A stretch of 64,000 nt of DNA from Keguizhuia sedimenti. GTDB lineage: Bacteria; Pseudomonadota; Gammaproteobacteria; Burkholderiales; Burkholderiaceae_D. The stretch spans positions 310,001 through 374,000 of the forward strand of contig JAUYVH010000001.1 of assembly GCA_030715135.1 (NCBI GenBank), given 5' to 3'. Positions 9,579 to 18,377 of the stretch are shown piece after piece (position 1 is the first letter of the stretch; every line of letters begins with the position of its first letter). The translations under genes were made by a program, and so were the position numbers. The notes below the pieces were generated by a model. The model was not told the origin of the DNA, did no database searches, and saw nothing but the letters and a program-made list of their open reading frames with translations.

Positions 9579-9920
9579 CTATTTTTTTAATAAAAGGGCG
9601 GATAACGCCCATGAAATAATGCTGTACAACAAAGCACCGCCAACCGCAGACCAGAATCCGGCAACCTGAAAACCGCCGATCATGGATGCAACTGCCCAGA
9701 ACATCAATCCATTGATGACGAGAATGAACAATCCAAGCGTCAGCAAAGTGACCGGCAAGGTCAGCAAGACGAGGATAGGCCGTATCAGCGCATTGACCAG
9801 GCCCAGCACCAGCGCGGCGATGAGCGCGGTCCCGACATCGCTCACCTGTACCGATTGCATGAGATAGGAAACGGCAAACAAAGCCGCCGCATTGATCAAC
9901 CAGGCAAGCAACAAGCGCAT
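9579..9920 (-). CDS. Small four-helix membrane protein, phage-holin superfamily IV type
   Basis: The 113-residue product is almost entirely hydrophobic, with four predicted membrane helices (starting near MRLLLAWLINAAALFAVSYL, TALIAALVLGLVNALIRPIL, LLTLGLFILVINGLMFWAVA and WSAVGGALLYSIISWALSAL). The pattern LVLGLVNALIRPILVLLTLP is characteristic of the mycobacterial/bacterial 4-TM holin-like family. A strong ribosome binding site (GGGGAGGTGGTG) directly before the ATG at 9920 fixes the start, although the frame is open further upstream. It sits between ahcY (84 bp) and metF (1 nt) in what looks like one operon. Its role there is unknown; nothing suggests a prophage. Confidence 0.8.
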   Translation of the reverse strand: MRLLLAWLINAAALFAVSYLMQSVQVSDVGTALIAALVLGLVNALIRPILVLLTLPVTLLTLGLFILVINGLMFWAVASMIGGFQVAGFWSAVGGALLYSIISWALSALLLKK

Positions 9921-10004
9921 CACCACCTCCCCTTCGTTATTTTTAATGCTCCACTCCGGCCATACAAAATAGCACAGCCGGAGCGAAGTACTTCCTGCCA
10001 CTTA

Positions 10005-11435
10005 TTAGTAGCGATAGTGCTCCGGCTTGTATGGACCTTGCTGCTTCACGCCGATGTATGCCGCCTGCTCTTCGGTCAGGGTCGTCAACTGCGCATTCAA
10101 CTTTTTCAGCTGCAGGCGCGCGACTTTCTCATCGAGGTGTTTCGGCAATGTGTACACGCCTACCGGATAAGCCTTGGTATTGGTGAACAGCTCGATCTGC
10201 GCGATCGTCTGGTTCGCAAACGACGAGCTCATCACGTACGAAGGATGACCGGTGCCGCAACCGAGGTTCACCAGGCGTCCTTCGGCCAGCAGGATGATGC
10301 GCTTGCCGTCCGGGAAAATGATGTGGTCGACTTGCGGCTTGATGTTATCCCAGGTGTATTGCTTGAGTGCCGCGACTTCGATTTCATTGTCGAAGTGGCC
10401 GATGTTGCACACAATGGCCTGATCCTTCATGCGCTTCATGTGCTCGTGCGTGATCACATGGTAGTTGCCGGTCGCGGTGACGAAAATGTCGCCATGCTCG
10501 GCTGCATAATCCATGGTGACGACGCGATAGCCTTCCATCGCTGCCTGCAATGCGCAGATCGGATCGATCTCGGTTACCCATACCTGTGCCGACAATGCAC
10601 GCAAGGCTTGTGCGGAACCCTTGCCCACGTCGCCGTAACCGGCAACGACCGCAATCTTGCCCGCCACCATTACGTCGGTTGCGCGCTTGATACCGTCGAC
10701 CAGCGACTCGCGGCAGCCATAGAGATTGTCGAACTTGGACTTGGTGACGGAATCGTTGACATTGATTGCAGGGAAAGCCAGCTTGCCTTCCTTGTGCATC
10801 TGGTACAGGCGGTGCACGCCGGTGGTGGTTTCTTCGGTCACGCCTTTGACTTCCTTCAGGCGGGTCGAATACCAGTTCGGCGATTGCGCGAGTTTTTTCT
10901 TGATCGAGTTGAACAGGCAGACTGCTTCTTCGGAATCCGGGTTGCTCAGGACGCTTGGGTCTTTTTCGGCACGTGTGCCAAGATGCAGCAAGAGCGTCGC
11001 GTCGCCGCCGTCATCGAGAATCATGTTGGAATAGCCGCCATCCGGCCACTCAAAAATGCGGTGCGTGAAATCCCAGTATTCGTCGAGGTTTTCGCCCTTG
11101 AATGCAAATACCGGCGTGCCGGCTGCAGCGATCGCCGCGGCGGCATGATCCTGCGTGGAATAGATGTTGCACGATGCCCAGCGCACTTGCGCGCCCAGTG
11201 CTTCCAGGGTCTGGATGAGCACGGCGGTCTGGATCGTCATGTGCAACGAGCCGGTGATGCGCGCGCCTTTCAAAGGCTGGGCTGCGGCGAATTCCTCGCG
11301 GATCGCCATCAGGCCAGGCATTTCGGTTTCGGCGATCTTGATTTCCTTGTTGCCCCAATCGGCCAGACTAAGGTCGGCAACGTAGAAGTCCTGGGATGAC
11401 GCGGAAGATTTTGAGTTTATAACGGCGCTCATCAC
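10005..11435 (-). CDS. ahcY: Adenosylhomocysteinase (S-adenosylhomocysteine hydrolase)
   Basis: Reversibly splits S-adenosylhomocysteine into adenosine and homocysteine, removing the inhibitory by-product of methyltransferases. The 476-residue cytosolic enzyme shows the N-terminal [32 protein letters not shown], the NAD-binding [16 protein letters not shown], the substrate region [16 protein letters not shown] and the conserved C-terminus KPEHYRY. A strong Shine-Dalgarno (GGAAAGGAGGG) precedes the ATG. A SAH riboswitch lies immediately upstream. It is followed in the same direction by the holin-like gene and metF. Confidence 0.97.
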   Translation of the reverse strand: MMSAVINSKSSASSQDFYVADLSLADWGNKEIKIAETEMPGLMAIREEFAAAQPLKGARITGSLHMTIQTAVLIQTLEALGAQVRWASCNIYSTQDHAAAAIAAAGTPVFAFKGENLDEYWDFTHRIFEWPDGGYSNMILDDGGDATLLLHLGTRAEKDPSVLSNPDSEEAVCLFNSIKKKLAQSPNWYSTRLKEVKGVTEETTTGVHRLYQMHKEGKLAFPAINVNDSVTKSKFDNLYGCRESLVDGIKRATDVMVAGKIAVVAGYGDVGKGSAQALRALSAQVWVTEIDPICALQAAMEGYRVVTMDYAAEHGDIFVTATGNYHVITHEHMKRMKDQAIVCNIGHFDNEIEVAALKQYTWDNIKPQVDHIIFPDGKRIILLAEGRLVNLGCGTGHPSYVMSSSFANQTIAQIELFTNTKAYPVGVYTLPKHLDEKVARLQLKKLNAQLTTLTEEQAAYIGVKQQGPYKPEHYRY

Positions 11436-11460
11436 GCCCTCCTTTCCTGAGAAAAAAAGT

Positions 11461-11538
11461 AACGTGAGCGCAGTTGCAAATGTGACTGTGTCAAGCCTGG
11501 CAGAAGAAAGGTCTTCTGTCGCAACGCTCCTTGACAGC
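11461..11538 (-). promoter_or_regulatory. SAH riboswitch upstream of ahcY
   Basis: Read on the minus strand, the segment contains the conserved blocks of the S-adenosylhomocysteine riboswitch in order: TGTCAAGGAGCGTTGCGACA, then a short AGAAGA/TCTTCT hairpin, then TGCCAGGCTTGACA pairing back to TGTCAAGG, and finally GCAACTGCGCTCACGTT, whose GCGCTC can pseudoknot with GAGCG. The ahcY Shine-Dalgarno follows within about 30 nt. Known riboswitches of this class turn expression on when SAH accumulates. The element starts 3 nt after the rhombosortase stop codon, so read-through from that gene would also cross it. Confidence 0.93.
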
Positions 11539-11541
11539 GCG

Positions 11542-12249
11542 CTATTTTAAACGAAAACGCGGCAATGCGGCACGCCGAACATACTTGGCGGCTTGCCATA
11601 TCAGCAAGTAAATGATGCCGCTTACTGCTCCATACGCATGGGAAACCGCAATCACTGTGCCGCCGATGGCCTGCTCCGTGCGCTGCGACGGGCCGAAATA
11701 GAATTCAGAAGCCAACTTCAGTCCCAGCAATGCAATTGCGATAGCGCAAATGCGTCGGTGCATGGTCCAGCGCAACTGCCGTTGATTCTCTTTACGCACC
11801 GATGTATGCGGAGCAGACGTTGCCACAACTAAGCCGTACAGTGCACAACCCGCCCACAAGCCGTGCAAGATTCCCGACAAGCCGGTATACCAGGCTATAT
11901 CGGGATGCCATGCCAGCAAGGCAGCACTCACGCCGAGCGCAGAAAACATCAATAACCCGACTCCATGCCGCCAGTGCAGATCGCGCCATAGCAGCTCGCA
12001 CAACAGAAGCAGTGCCAGCAGATTCAACACCAGATGCGGCATATTCAAATGCACCAGATGTCCAGTCAGCAAGCGCCAGGCCTGACCGGAAAAAGCAAGA
12101 TCGCGGTCCAGTCGCAGGGATTCCAGTCCATGCGACCAATAGGTGGCGACAAGCGCAACAAACGCCAGCCCCAGGCATAAACGCCATTTGGCCGGCACCC
12201 TTCCGTGTGCGTCCGCTTGGGCCTGTCCTGGCGCAACATGCGAGTTCAT
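11542..12249 (-). CDS. rrtA: Rhombosortase (rhomboid-family processing protease)
   Basis: A 235-residue polytopic membrane serine protease of the rhomboid superfamily. It has about six hydrophobic segments and the active-site motifs [14 protein letters not shown] (catalytic Ser in GLSG, followed by the typical LHG) and [11 protein letters not shown] (catalytic His). The [20 protein letters not shown] segment is the usual second helix. Rhombosortases cleave the C-terminal GlyGly-CTERM anchor of exported proteins. The gene starts 1 nt after the stop of an S8 protease whose C-terminus is such a signal, so enzyme and substrate are encoded side by side and probably translationally coupled. Confidence 0.9.
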   Translation of the reverse strand: MNSHVAPGQAQADAHGRVPAKWRLCLGLAFVALVATYWSHGLESLRLDRDLAFSGQAWRLLTGHLVHLNMPHLVLNLLALLLLCELLWRDLHWRHGVGLLMFSALGVSAALLAWHPDIAWYTGLSGILHGLWAGCALYGLVVATSAPHTSVRKENQRQLRWTMHRRICAIAIALLGLKLASEFYFGPSQRTEQAIGGTVIAVSHAYGAVSGIIYLLIWQAAKYVRRAALPRFRLK

Positions 12250-12250
12250 G

Positions 12251-14434
12251 TCAGTTCACATCCTTGGCGGCACATTGCGAGACTCGCCGCATGCGCAAAT
12301 AGCAAGACAAGAGCACCAATCCTATCAGTGACCAGTCATCCATGCTGCCACCACCGCCTCCTCCGCCGGATGAAGGCGCAACATGGATTGTGACCTTACC
12401 TTCGGGGCTATTCGAATAAGAGTCGCTGGCGTAATAAGTCACGTCGTGCGTGCCTGCCGGCGTTGCGCTCGGCCAGTTGAAAGTACCACCGGCACTAATG
12501 CTTGCGCCATCCGGCAGGGAAAGCGGATGGAAAATCAAGGGATTGCCGTCGGGATCGGTTCCGCTCAAGTGGAAACTCAGCGGCTTGCCTGCTTCTACCG
12601 ACTGGTCGCCGACGCCATTCAGCGCCGGCGCATTGTTCACCACGACTGTTGCCGTTGCGCGCCCGACCTTGCCGTCTCCGTCGGTCACCTCTAGCTTGAA
12701 CATATATTCGCCCCCGGTTTCTGGCGCAGTGAAGCTGGCGTTTGCCTGATCGGCGTTCAGCAAAGTTACGGCAGCAGGATTGCTGGTGGAGGCCGTCCAC
12801 GAATAAACAAAATTCGCTGCATTGGCGGAAAGCGTGCCTGGCGCGGCGCGTCCTGACAGGTTAACCGTTCTGTTGGGAGAGGTTATTTGCACCGCATTTG
12901 CGATGGTGGCAGCCGGATAACCCAGCCCGGTGCCTACGGTGGCAAGCGCTGCACCCGCATCGAGCAAACCGGCGCCGCATTTATCCACGTTGAGAGCCAG
13001 TTTACAAGTGCTGCTGTTCGGATGCGGGCGCGCAGTAGACTGCAGGATCGATTTGATTTCAGCTGAGCTTAGACTCGGCCTGAGAGAGAGCAGCAAAGCA
13101 ATAGCCCCTGTGACATGCGGCGCCGCCATGCTGGTGCCCATCATCAAAGTATACGTATCGCTACCCGGTGTGGTAAGGCCCGTGTTTCCCGTGGAAAAAA
13201 CCCCCAATCCCTCCGAAGACGCGAAGTCTTCGCATGCGCCCACCGACATCGTGCCGCAACCGCCCCCCGGAGCGCTAATGAATACTTGTGAACCGATATT
13301 TGCATAACTCGCGTTGTCGCCGTCCACTGCATGCGCCGTTACCGCCAATACGCCATTGCAATTTGCAGGCTGACTTATCGCAGTGGAAGCATCGTTGCCC
13401 GCCGAGACCACAATGATTTTGCCGGCATTGACGACGTCGTTGACTGCGCTCTGAAAGCTGGCCGAGCAGGAACCGCTGCCGCCCAGGCTCAGGTTCAACA
13501 CCTTTGCCGGATTAGGATTGGCCGGTACTCCAGGTACGGCAATGCCGGCTGCCCAGCGCATCGCATCCACGATATCGGATGTCATGCCGCCGCATTTGCC
13601 CAATACCCGCAGGGGCAGGATCTTCGCATTCGGCGCAACGCCTGTGCCTCCCTTGCCGTTATTCATCAAGGCGGCAATGGTGCCGATGACGTGCGTCCCA
13701 TGCCAGCTCGAATTGCTTGCAGAATTGCTGCCGCAGGCATTGGCCTCTGCCCAGTCTCCCGGATCTCGTGCGTCGCCATCCCGGCGGCTGCCGTCATTGG
13801 CGGTGGTCGTATTGGTGACGAAATCGTATCCGCCCAGGATATTGCTGTTGAAATCGGCATGCGGGCGGTATCCGGTGTCCAGCACCGCAACCGTTACCCC
13901 ATGTCCTAATGCGTAATCCCACGCGAGCGGCAAATTGGCGCCGCCCTGATTAATGCCTGCGGGTGCCTTGTAGTGCCACTGATAATAGGAATAAGAAGGA
14001 TCAAGCGGAGCCGTGGTTGCCGGATAAATCATGCGGTCCGGCTCTGCAAGCTCAACCTCCCCATCGCGCATCATGCGCGCTGCGATCACTTTCGCTTCCG
14101 ACAAGGGAATCGGCTCATGCATCCTGAGCACATGCGCATCGTTCGACATGCGGCGTGCAACGATCATCGGCAACTTGCTCTTTTCCGCCAGAGCGGTTGC
14201 ATCCTTATTTTCCAATGCAGCGCCCAGCTTTGCGCCGCGCCTGTGATGTGGCTTGACGATAAATCCGGCGACCATTTCTTCGGAACTGCCGAGCGCCGAT
14301 GCCTGCGATGCACCTTGCTTGAGCGTCGGCGCAGCTCCTGCCCCTATCGGCAACATTGCAGACAGGCCGCAGCACATCGTCAAGGCGACCAAGCCCCCTT
14401 GAAAGGAACCGGTTAGATTTTTCAATGCTTTCAT
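12251..14434 (-). CDS. Secreted subtilisin-like (S8) serine protease with GlyGly-CTERM-type C-terminus
   Basis: 727 residues. In order: a signal peptide (1-34), an inhibitor-I9-like propeptide (about 55-138, AGFIVKPH to VELAEPDRMIYP), and the S8 catalytic domain with Asp186 (VAVLDTGYRPHADF), His245 (WHGTHVIGT) and Ser435 (GTSMAAPHVTGA). An Ig/PKD-like region about 530-610 and a cadherin/putative-Ig region (NAPALNGVGDQSVEAGKP) follow. The tail is SSGGGGGGGSMDDW, one hydrophobic helix (SLIGLVLLSCYL) and RMRR, i.e. a GlyGly-CTERM sorting signal. It is expected to cross the outer membrane by type II secretion (operon at 32-44 kb), with the tail processed by the adjacent rhombosortase. About ten cysteines in the catalytic domain suggest disulfides. 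Confidence 0.93.
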   Translation of the reverse strand: MKALKNLTGSFQGGLVALTMCCGLSAMLPIGAGAAPTLKQGASQASALGSSEEMVAGFIVKPHHRRGAKLGAALENKDATALAEKSKLPMIVARRMSNDAHVLRMHEPIPLSEAKVIAARMMRDGEVELAEPDRMIYPATTAPLDPSYSYYQWHYKAPAGINQGGANLPLAWDYALGHGVTVAVLDTGYRPHADFNSNILGGYDFVTNTTTANDGSRRDGDARDPGDWAEANACGSNSASNSSWHGTHVIGTIAALMNNGKGGTGVAPNAKILPLRVLGKCGGMTSDIVDAMRWAAGIAVPGVPANPNPAKVLNLSLGGSGSCSASFQSAVNDVVNAGKIIVVSAGNDASTAISQPANCNGVLAVTAHAVDGDNASYANIGSQVFISAPGGGCGTMSVGACEDFASSEGLGVFSTGNTGLTTPGSDTYTLMMGTSMAAPHVTGAIALLLSLRPSLSSAEIKSILQSTARPHPNSSTCKLALNVDKCGAGLLDAGAALATVGTGLGYPAATIANAVQITSPNRTVNLSGRAAPGTLSANAANFVYSWTASTSNPAAVTLLNADQANASFTAPETGGEYMFKLEVTDGDGKVGRATATVVVNNAPALNGVGDQSVEAGKPLSFHLSGTDPDGNPLIFHPLSLPDGASISAGGTFNWPSATPAGTHDVTYYASDSYSNSPEGKVTIHVAPSSGGGGGGGSMDDWSLIGLVLLSCYLRMRRVSQCAAKDVN

Positions 14435-14493
14435 GTCTGGATAAATCGTTACGAGCGGTGCGTTAATTCATGACTTGGTTGCCTGCGCCTGCT

Positions 14494-14838
14494 TCAATGG
14501 CGCTGCATCGCTGCATCGATTTCCATCCACTCAATCGCGGGATGTTTTTTCAGCCATTCCTGCCCTTTCATCAGCTCGCCCAAAGTATTGGCCGTCTGAA
14601 TCACGACACAAGCCTCGCCGGACATCGGACGAAGCCATTCCAGCTGCACGTCCGCAGCTTTGGAAAACCGCGCAATCGCCTGCGCATCACACGCAATCGA
14701 TCGGGGCTGAAACTTGACAATGAGTTGTTGTGAAATCTGCGCCGCAGGCTTCACAGTGGAAGAGGATTCGCATCCGGCTGCATGGAGACTGAATGTGGCA
14801 GCAATGACAAGCACTGCCAGCCGATCAAAATAAGGCAT
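14494..14838 (-). CDS. Small predicted lipoprotein resembling a subtilisin propeptide (I9-like)
   Basis: 114 residues. A signal peptide ends in a possible lipobox LHAAGC (Cys23), implying a lipid anchor. The rest reads like the propeptide of S8 proteases: QQLIVKFQPRS, then VQLEWLRPMSGEACVVIQ, then LKKHPAIEWMEIDAAM. The downstream protease has the parallel pattern VARRMSNDAHVLRM and VELAEPDRMIY in its own propeptide. It lies 59 bp upstream of the protease on the same strand, so the three genes probably form one unit. Inferred role: an in trans intramolecular-chaperone mimic or a periplasmic inhibitor of the protease. It could also be a decayed duplicate of the propeptide, but the frame is intact. 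Confidence 0.6.
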   Translation of the reverse strand: MPYFDRLAVLVIAATFSLHAAGCESSSTVKPAAQISQQLIVKFQPRSIACDAQAIARFSKAADVQLEWLRPMSGEACVVIQTANTLGELMKGQEWLKKHPAIEWMEIDAAMQRH

Positions 14839-15093
14839 AACTGTTCACTAACGCAATAAAACTTGTCTAGCGTCAATGTAGCAGTTTGCTTTTTACTTGA
14901 GATGCCCTAGGGAAATATTTAGGAGTTGCCTGCAACACTAAATGAAAGCTTTATCAACAATCTTGTTTATTCGAATAATAATTTTTGCAACGAAGACCTA
15001 TTTCTTTTAACAGCTTGTCAATACTGCGATGACAGACATTTCGCGTATGTCGGCATGCGCAACCGGACAATACGCAGCCACTGAGAGCAACTC

Positions 15094-16014
15094 TTATTTT
15101 CCGGATGAGGAATGCCTGATGGTTTGAAGCGTGCCATTCTGCCCGCTTGGGGAGGGGACGCTGGTTTGAATCCATGTCAGCATGTCTTGCCAGATGCGCT
15201 GCACTTCCTGTCGGGAAGGCATGGCGCGCGCATTGGGAAGCTCGATCGTGATGACCGGAATATTTTTATGCAGCCCGCTGTAGTTGCCGAGAGAACCCGG
15301 ATATACCCCGACCTGATTAAGATGCAGATGTCCAAAGCGGCGTGGAGGATGTGCGGGGCCATCAAAGTCAAGGACGCCATACGGCGCGTGCACCGAAATA
15401 ATGACATGCGGGCGGAAGCGCTCTATTTCTTCATGCAGCCAGCGGCTTTCCGGTTCCGATAGTGGAAGCTTGCCGGGAAAGCGCCGAGGATCGCTGCGCG
15501 TCTTGCTCGCCCAATAGTGCGGCGCCTCATGCTCCCAATTGGGAGTTGGGAAATTGCGGTTCAGATCGACGCCGTTTGCATTCACCCGCTTCGGGCTGGC
15601 AGCAAGCAGGCCGTCAGGATTGACAACAGGCGCGATTTTCCATTCGAAGGATCGCGCGAGCGGCCTATGCAGGAATTCCATCCATTTGAATACGATCGAT
15701 GCCGCCGTCAGTTCGTCGCCATGAATGCCGCCCAGCATCAGCACACGCACCGCTTGTGTCATGCCATCTTTTTTTTGCGCCGGAATATGGCGAGCGAGAA
15801 TGGGGAATTTTTGCAGCGAATAGCTGCCGCTCGGAGAAAGTTGCGCCGACTCGCATGCGGCTTGCGATACTTCCGGCAAACGCGGCACAAGACGCTTGCA
15901 CCAGTCAGTCTGCAAATTGGTGACTGATGCCTGCGCCAAAAGCGGAAATGCCAACAGAACAAAAATGCCTGCAAGTCGAACGGCGTATGGTGATGAATCG
16001 ACAGAAAACTTCAT
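15094..16014 (-). CDS. Exported zinc carboxypeptidase of the M14 family
   Basis: The 306-residue form starting at MKFSVDSSPYAVRLAG has a clear signal peptide ending near LLAQAS. The M14 zinc site is visible as GGIHGDEL (HxxE) and the later ISVHAPYG histidine, with substrate-binding VDLNRNFPTPNW and the catalytic Glu in ITIELPN. The domain resembles the MpaA/AGC-like group that trims murein peptides, and the export signal fits a periplasmic job on peptide. The frame is open upstream to 16170, 13 bp from metK, but that extension is Arg-rich and would bury the signal peptide. The chosen ATG has only a weak ribosome binding site, so the start is uncertain. Confidence 0.8.
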   Translation of the reverse strand: MKFSVDSSPYAVRLAGIFVLLAFPLLAQASVTNLQTDWCKRLVPRLPEVSQAACESAQLSPSGSYSLQKFPILARHIPAQKKDGMTQAVRVLMLGGIHGDELTAASIVFKWMEFLHRPLARSFEWKIAPVVNPDGLLAASPKRVNANGVDLNRNFPTPNWEHEAPHYWASKTRSDPRRFPGKLPLSEPESRWLHEEIERFRPHVIISVHAPYGVLDFDGPAHPPRRFGHLHLNQVGVYPGSLGNYSGLHKNIPVITIELPNARAMPSRQEVQRIWQDMLTWIQTSVPSPSGQNGTLQTIRHSSSGK

Positions 16015-16183
16015 CATGTGCATATGCCGTTCGATGGTCGCTAGCGCGAACCCATGCCCTGCTACAGCCTTAGCGTGCCTAACAAAATGAAGCGAAGCGA
16101 TTCTGAGTAGGCGCATCGCCGCAGACAGTACAAACAGTACGGCCAGGCGGCGCAGCACCCTCAGAATCATTTTTTAGGCGCGC

Positions 16184-17347
16184 TTAGAGTCCGGCGCTGG
16201 CGCGCAAGGCAGCCGCCTTGTCGGTGCGCTCCCAGGTGAACTCGGGCTCTTCGCGTCCGAAGTGGCCGTAGGCCGCAGTCTTGCGATAGATCGGGCGCAG
16301 CAGATCGAGCATCTGCACGATGCCTTTCGGACGCAGGTCGAAATGCTCGCGAACCAGTTCAGCGATTTTTTCATCGCTGATCTTGCCGGTACCGAAGGTC
16401 GTCACCATGACTGAAGTCGGTTTGGCGATCCCGATTGCATACGAAATCTGGATCTGGCAGCGCTCCGCCAGGCCGGCGGCAACGATGTTCTTCGCAACAT
16501 AGCGTCCTGCGTATGCAGCGGAACGGTCCACCTTGGACGGGTCCTTGCCGGAGAAAGCTCCGCCGCCGTGCGGCGCCGCGCCGCCATAGGTGTCGACGAT
16601 GATCTTGCGGCCGGTCAGGCCGCAATCGCCCTGCGGACCGCCGATGACAAAGCGGCCGGTCGGATTGATCAGATAGCGCGTGTTCTTCAGCCATTCCTGC
16701 GGCACGACCGGCTTGATGATGGACTCGATCGCCGCTTCCTCGATCTGATTGTGCTCCATTTCCGGTGCATGCTGGGTCGACAACACGATAGTGTCGATCG
16801 CGACGGGCCGGCCATCGACATATTTCAGGGTCACCTGGGATTTTGCATCCGGACGCAACCACGGAAGGCGGCCGTCCTTGCGCAGCTGCGACTGGCGCTC
16901 GACGATTCGATGCGCGTAATAAATTGCAGCCGGCATCAGCTCCGGCGTTTCGTCGCAGGCATAACCGAACATCAGGCCCTGGTCGCCGGCGCCCTGGTCC
17001 AGATCGAGTCCTTTGCCTTCATCCACGCCTTGCGCGATATCGGGCGATTGCTTGTCGTAGCACACCATGACCGCACAGCTTTTGTAGTCGATGCCGAAGT
17101 CGGCATTGTCGTAGCCGATGCGTTTGATGGTGTCACGTGCCACGTCGATATAGTTGACGTTGGCCGTGGTCGTGATTTCACCGGCGAGCACCACCAGTCC
17201 GGTATTGCACAGTGTTTCGGCGGCGACGCGCGCCTTCGGGTCTTGCTCGAGAATTGCGTCCAGGATGGAATCGGAAATCTGGTCTGCGACCTTGTCCGGA
17301 TGACCTTCGGAAACGGATTCCGAGGTGAAGAAATATTCGCTTGCCAT
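16184..17347 (-). CDS. metK: S-adenosylmethionine synthetase
   Basis: Makes SAM from methionine and ATP. The 387-residue protein has the family landmarks [18 protein letters not shown] near the start, [28 protein letters not shown] (the signature hexapeptide region) and [19 protein letters not shown] (the P-loop-like second signature). AAGAGGAG upstream fixes the start at 17347, although an in-frame ATG exists 36 nt earlier. With ahcY and metF it covers three steps of the methyl cycle in this window. No SAM riboswitch was recognised in the leader. It diverges from the lipid A acyltransferase pair. Confidence 0.97.
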   Translation of the reverse strand: MASEYFFTSESVSEGHPDKVADQISDSILDAILEQDPKARVAAETLCNTGLVVLAGEITTTANVNYIDVARDTIKRIGYDNADFGIDYKSCAVMVCYDKQSPDIAQGVDEGKGLDLDQGAGDQGLMFGYACDETPELMPAAIYYAHRIVERQSQLRKDGRLPWLRPDAKSQVTLKYVDGRPVAIDTIVLSTQHAPEMEHNQIEEAAIESIIKPVVPQEWLKNTRYLINPTGRFVIGGPQGDCGLTGRKIIVDTYGGAAPHGGGAFSGKDPSKVDRSAAYAGRYVAKNIVAAGLAERCQIQISYAIGIAKPTSVMVTTFGTGKISDEKIAELVREHFDLRPKGIVQMLDLLRPIYRKTAAYGHFGREEPEFTWERTDKAAALRASAGL

Positions 17348-17477
17348 GCAGGCTCCTCTTAAGGATAAAGTTGATTGAACCATGTCGCGGCCAATCTATT
17401 GAGCCTGCGACGCTTTAGCGAAACTTATATACCGCCTCGCAAGTTGTCTGTTAACTCGGCGGATCAAACTTCGTGGT

Positions 17478-17505
17478 ATTTTACCCGTCTTGCGAAAAAT
17501 AGCAA
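17478..17505 (-). promoter_or_regulatory. Candidate sigma-70 promoter for metK
   Basis: On the minus strand TTGCTA, a 16-nt spacer and TAAAAT form a reasonable -35/-10 pair about 130 nt upstream of the metK ATG. No other comparable pair was seen in the leader. This is pattern reading only. Confidence 0.35.
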
Positions 17506-17525
17506 AAAGTTCCGACCGACCGCCG

Positions 17526-18377
17526 ATGCTTGTCAATCTGTTCAAATTCCTGTCCAAATTCCCTTTGCCGATTTTGCATTCAATCGGCGCGACACTAGGC
17601 CGGCTGGTTTATCTGTTTTCGTCGTCATATCGCAAGCGTTTGAAAGACAATATCGGCCGCGCGGGATATTCCGGACTTATGTCAGCGGCTGTGGCGGAAT
17701 CCGGCAAAAGTATTGCCGAGCTGCCGTTCATCTGGTGCGCTCCTTCGCCCCGCGTTCTGCAGACCGCCACGGTTGAAAACTGGGAACTGGTGCAAGCGGC
17801 GCTCGACGCGCGGCAAGGCGTGATTTTTCTGACTCCGCATTTAGGCTGCTTCGAGATCATTGCCCAAGCGATTGCGGCTCGCACCCCGTTGACAGCCCTG
17901 TACCGTCCGCCGCGCAAGGCCGCATTGAAACCCCTGATCGAGCAGGCGCGCGCGCGTCACAATCTTGAACTGGCCCCGGCGAACCTGAGCGGCGTTCGCA
18001 CTTTGCTGAAAACCCTGAAAAAAGGCGGTGCAATAGGATTGCTTCCTGACCAGGTGCCGCAAAACGGCGAAGGCGTGTGGGCGGATTTCTTCGGACGCCC
18101 GGCCTATACCATGACATTGCCGGCCAAACTGCACGGGATGACCGGCGCGCCCATCATCCTGTCCTACGCGGAACGCAAGCCGCATGGCGCGGGCTACCTG
18201 ATCCGCTTCGTACGCTTTACCGGAGAGCTAAACGGCAGCGCCGAAGATCAGGCCCGGGCCATCAATGCGGCGATGGAACAACTGATTGCCCGATGCCCGC
18301 AACAGTATTTCTGGAGCTATCACCGCTACAAGCGCCCTTCAGGCGTGGAACGCCCGCCCCAGGAAGGCGCAGCATGA
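17526..18377 (+). CDS. Lysophospholipid/lipid A acyltransferase (LpxL/HtrB family), first copy
   Basis: A 283-residue inner-membrane-associated acyltransferase that adds a secondary acyl chain to Kdo-lipid A or a related lipid. The catalytic H-x4-E motif is LTPHLGCFEII, followed by ALYRPPRK, the GIGLLPDQVPQNGEGVWADFFGR-type region (substrate pocket) and PAKLHGMTGAPIILSYAER. An N-terminal hydrophobic segment (FPLPILHSIGATLGRLVYLFSS) anchors it. The ATG at 17526 is chosen over an upstream TTG. Its stop overlaps the start of the second copy (ATGA), indicating one transcript and coupled translation. Confidence 0.9.
   Translation: MLVNLFKFLSKFPLPILHSIGATLGRLVYLFSSSYRKRLKDNIGRAGYSGLMSAAVAESGKSIAELPFIWCAPSPRVLQTATVENWELVQAALDARQGVIFLTPHLGCFEIIAQAIAARTPLTALYRPPRKAALKPLIEQARARHNLELAPANLSGVRTLLKTLKKGGAIGLLPDQVPQNGEGVWADFFGRPAYTMTLPAKLHGMTGAPIILSYAERKPHGAGYLIRFVRFTGELNGSAEDQARAINAAMEQLIARCPQQYFWSYHRYKRPSGVERPPQEGAA

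Noticed and set aside
9579-9920. Prophage holin
   Set aside because: No lysis, structural or integrase genes nearby, and the gene sits in a metabolic operon.
9855-11399. A 514-codon open frame on the plus strand
   Set aside because: It is the antisense of ahcY, has no ribosome binding site and no protein-family pattern; it follows from codon bias of the real gene.
14954-15175. A 73-codon minus-strand frame after the M14 peptidase
   Set aside because: It overlaps the end of the peptidase gene in another frame and has no recognisable features.
17348-17489. A SAM riboswitch before metK
   Set aside because: None of the SAM-I, II or III conserved blocks could be found in the 140-bp leader.
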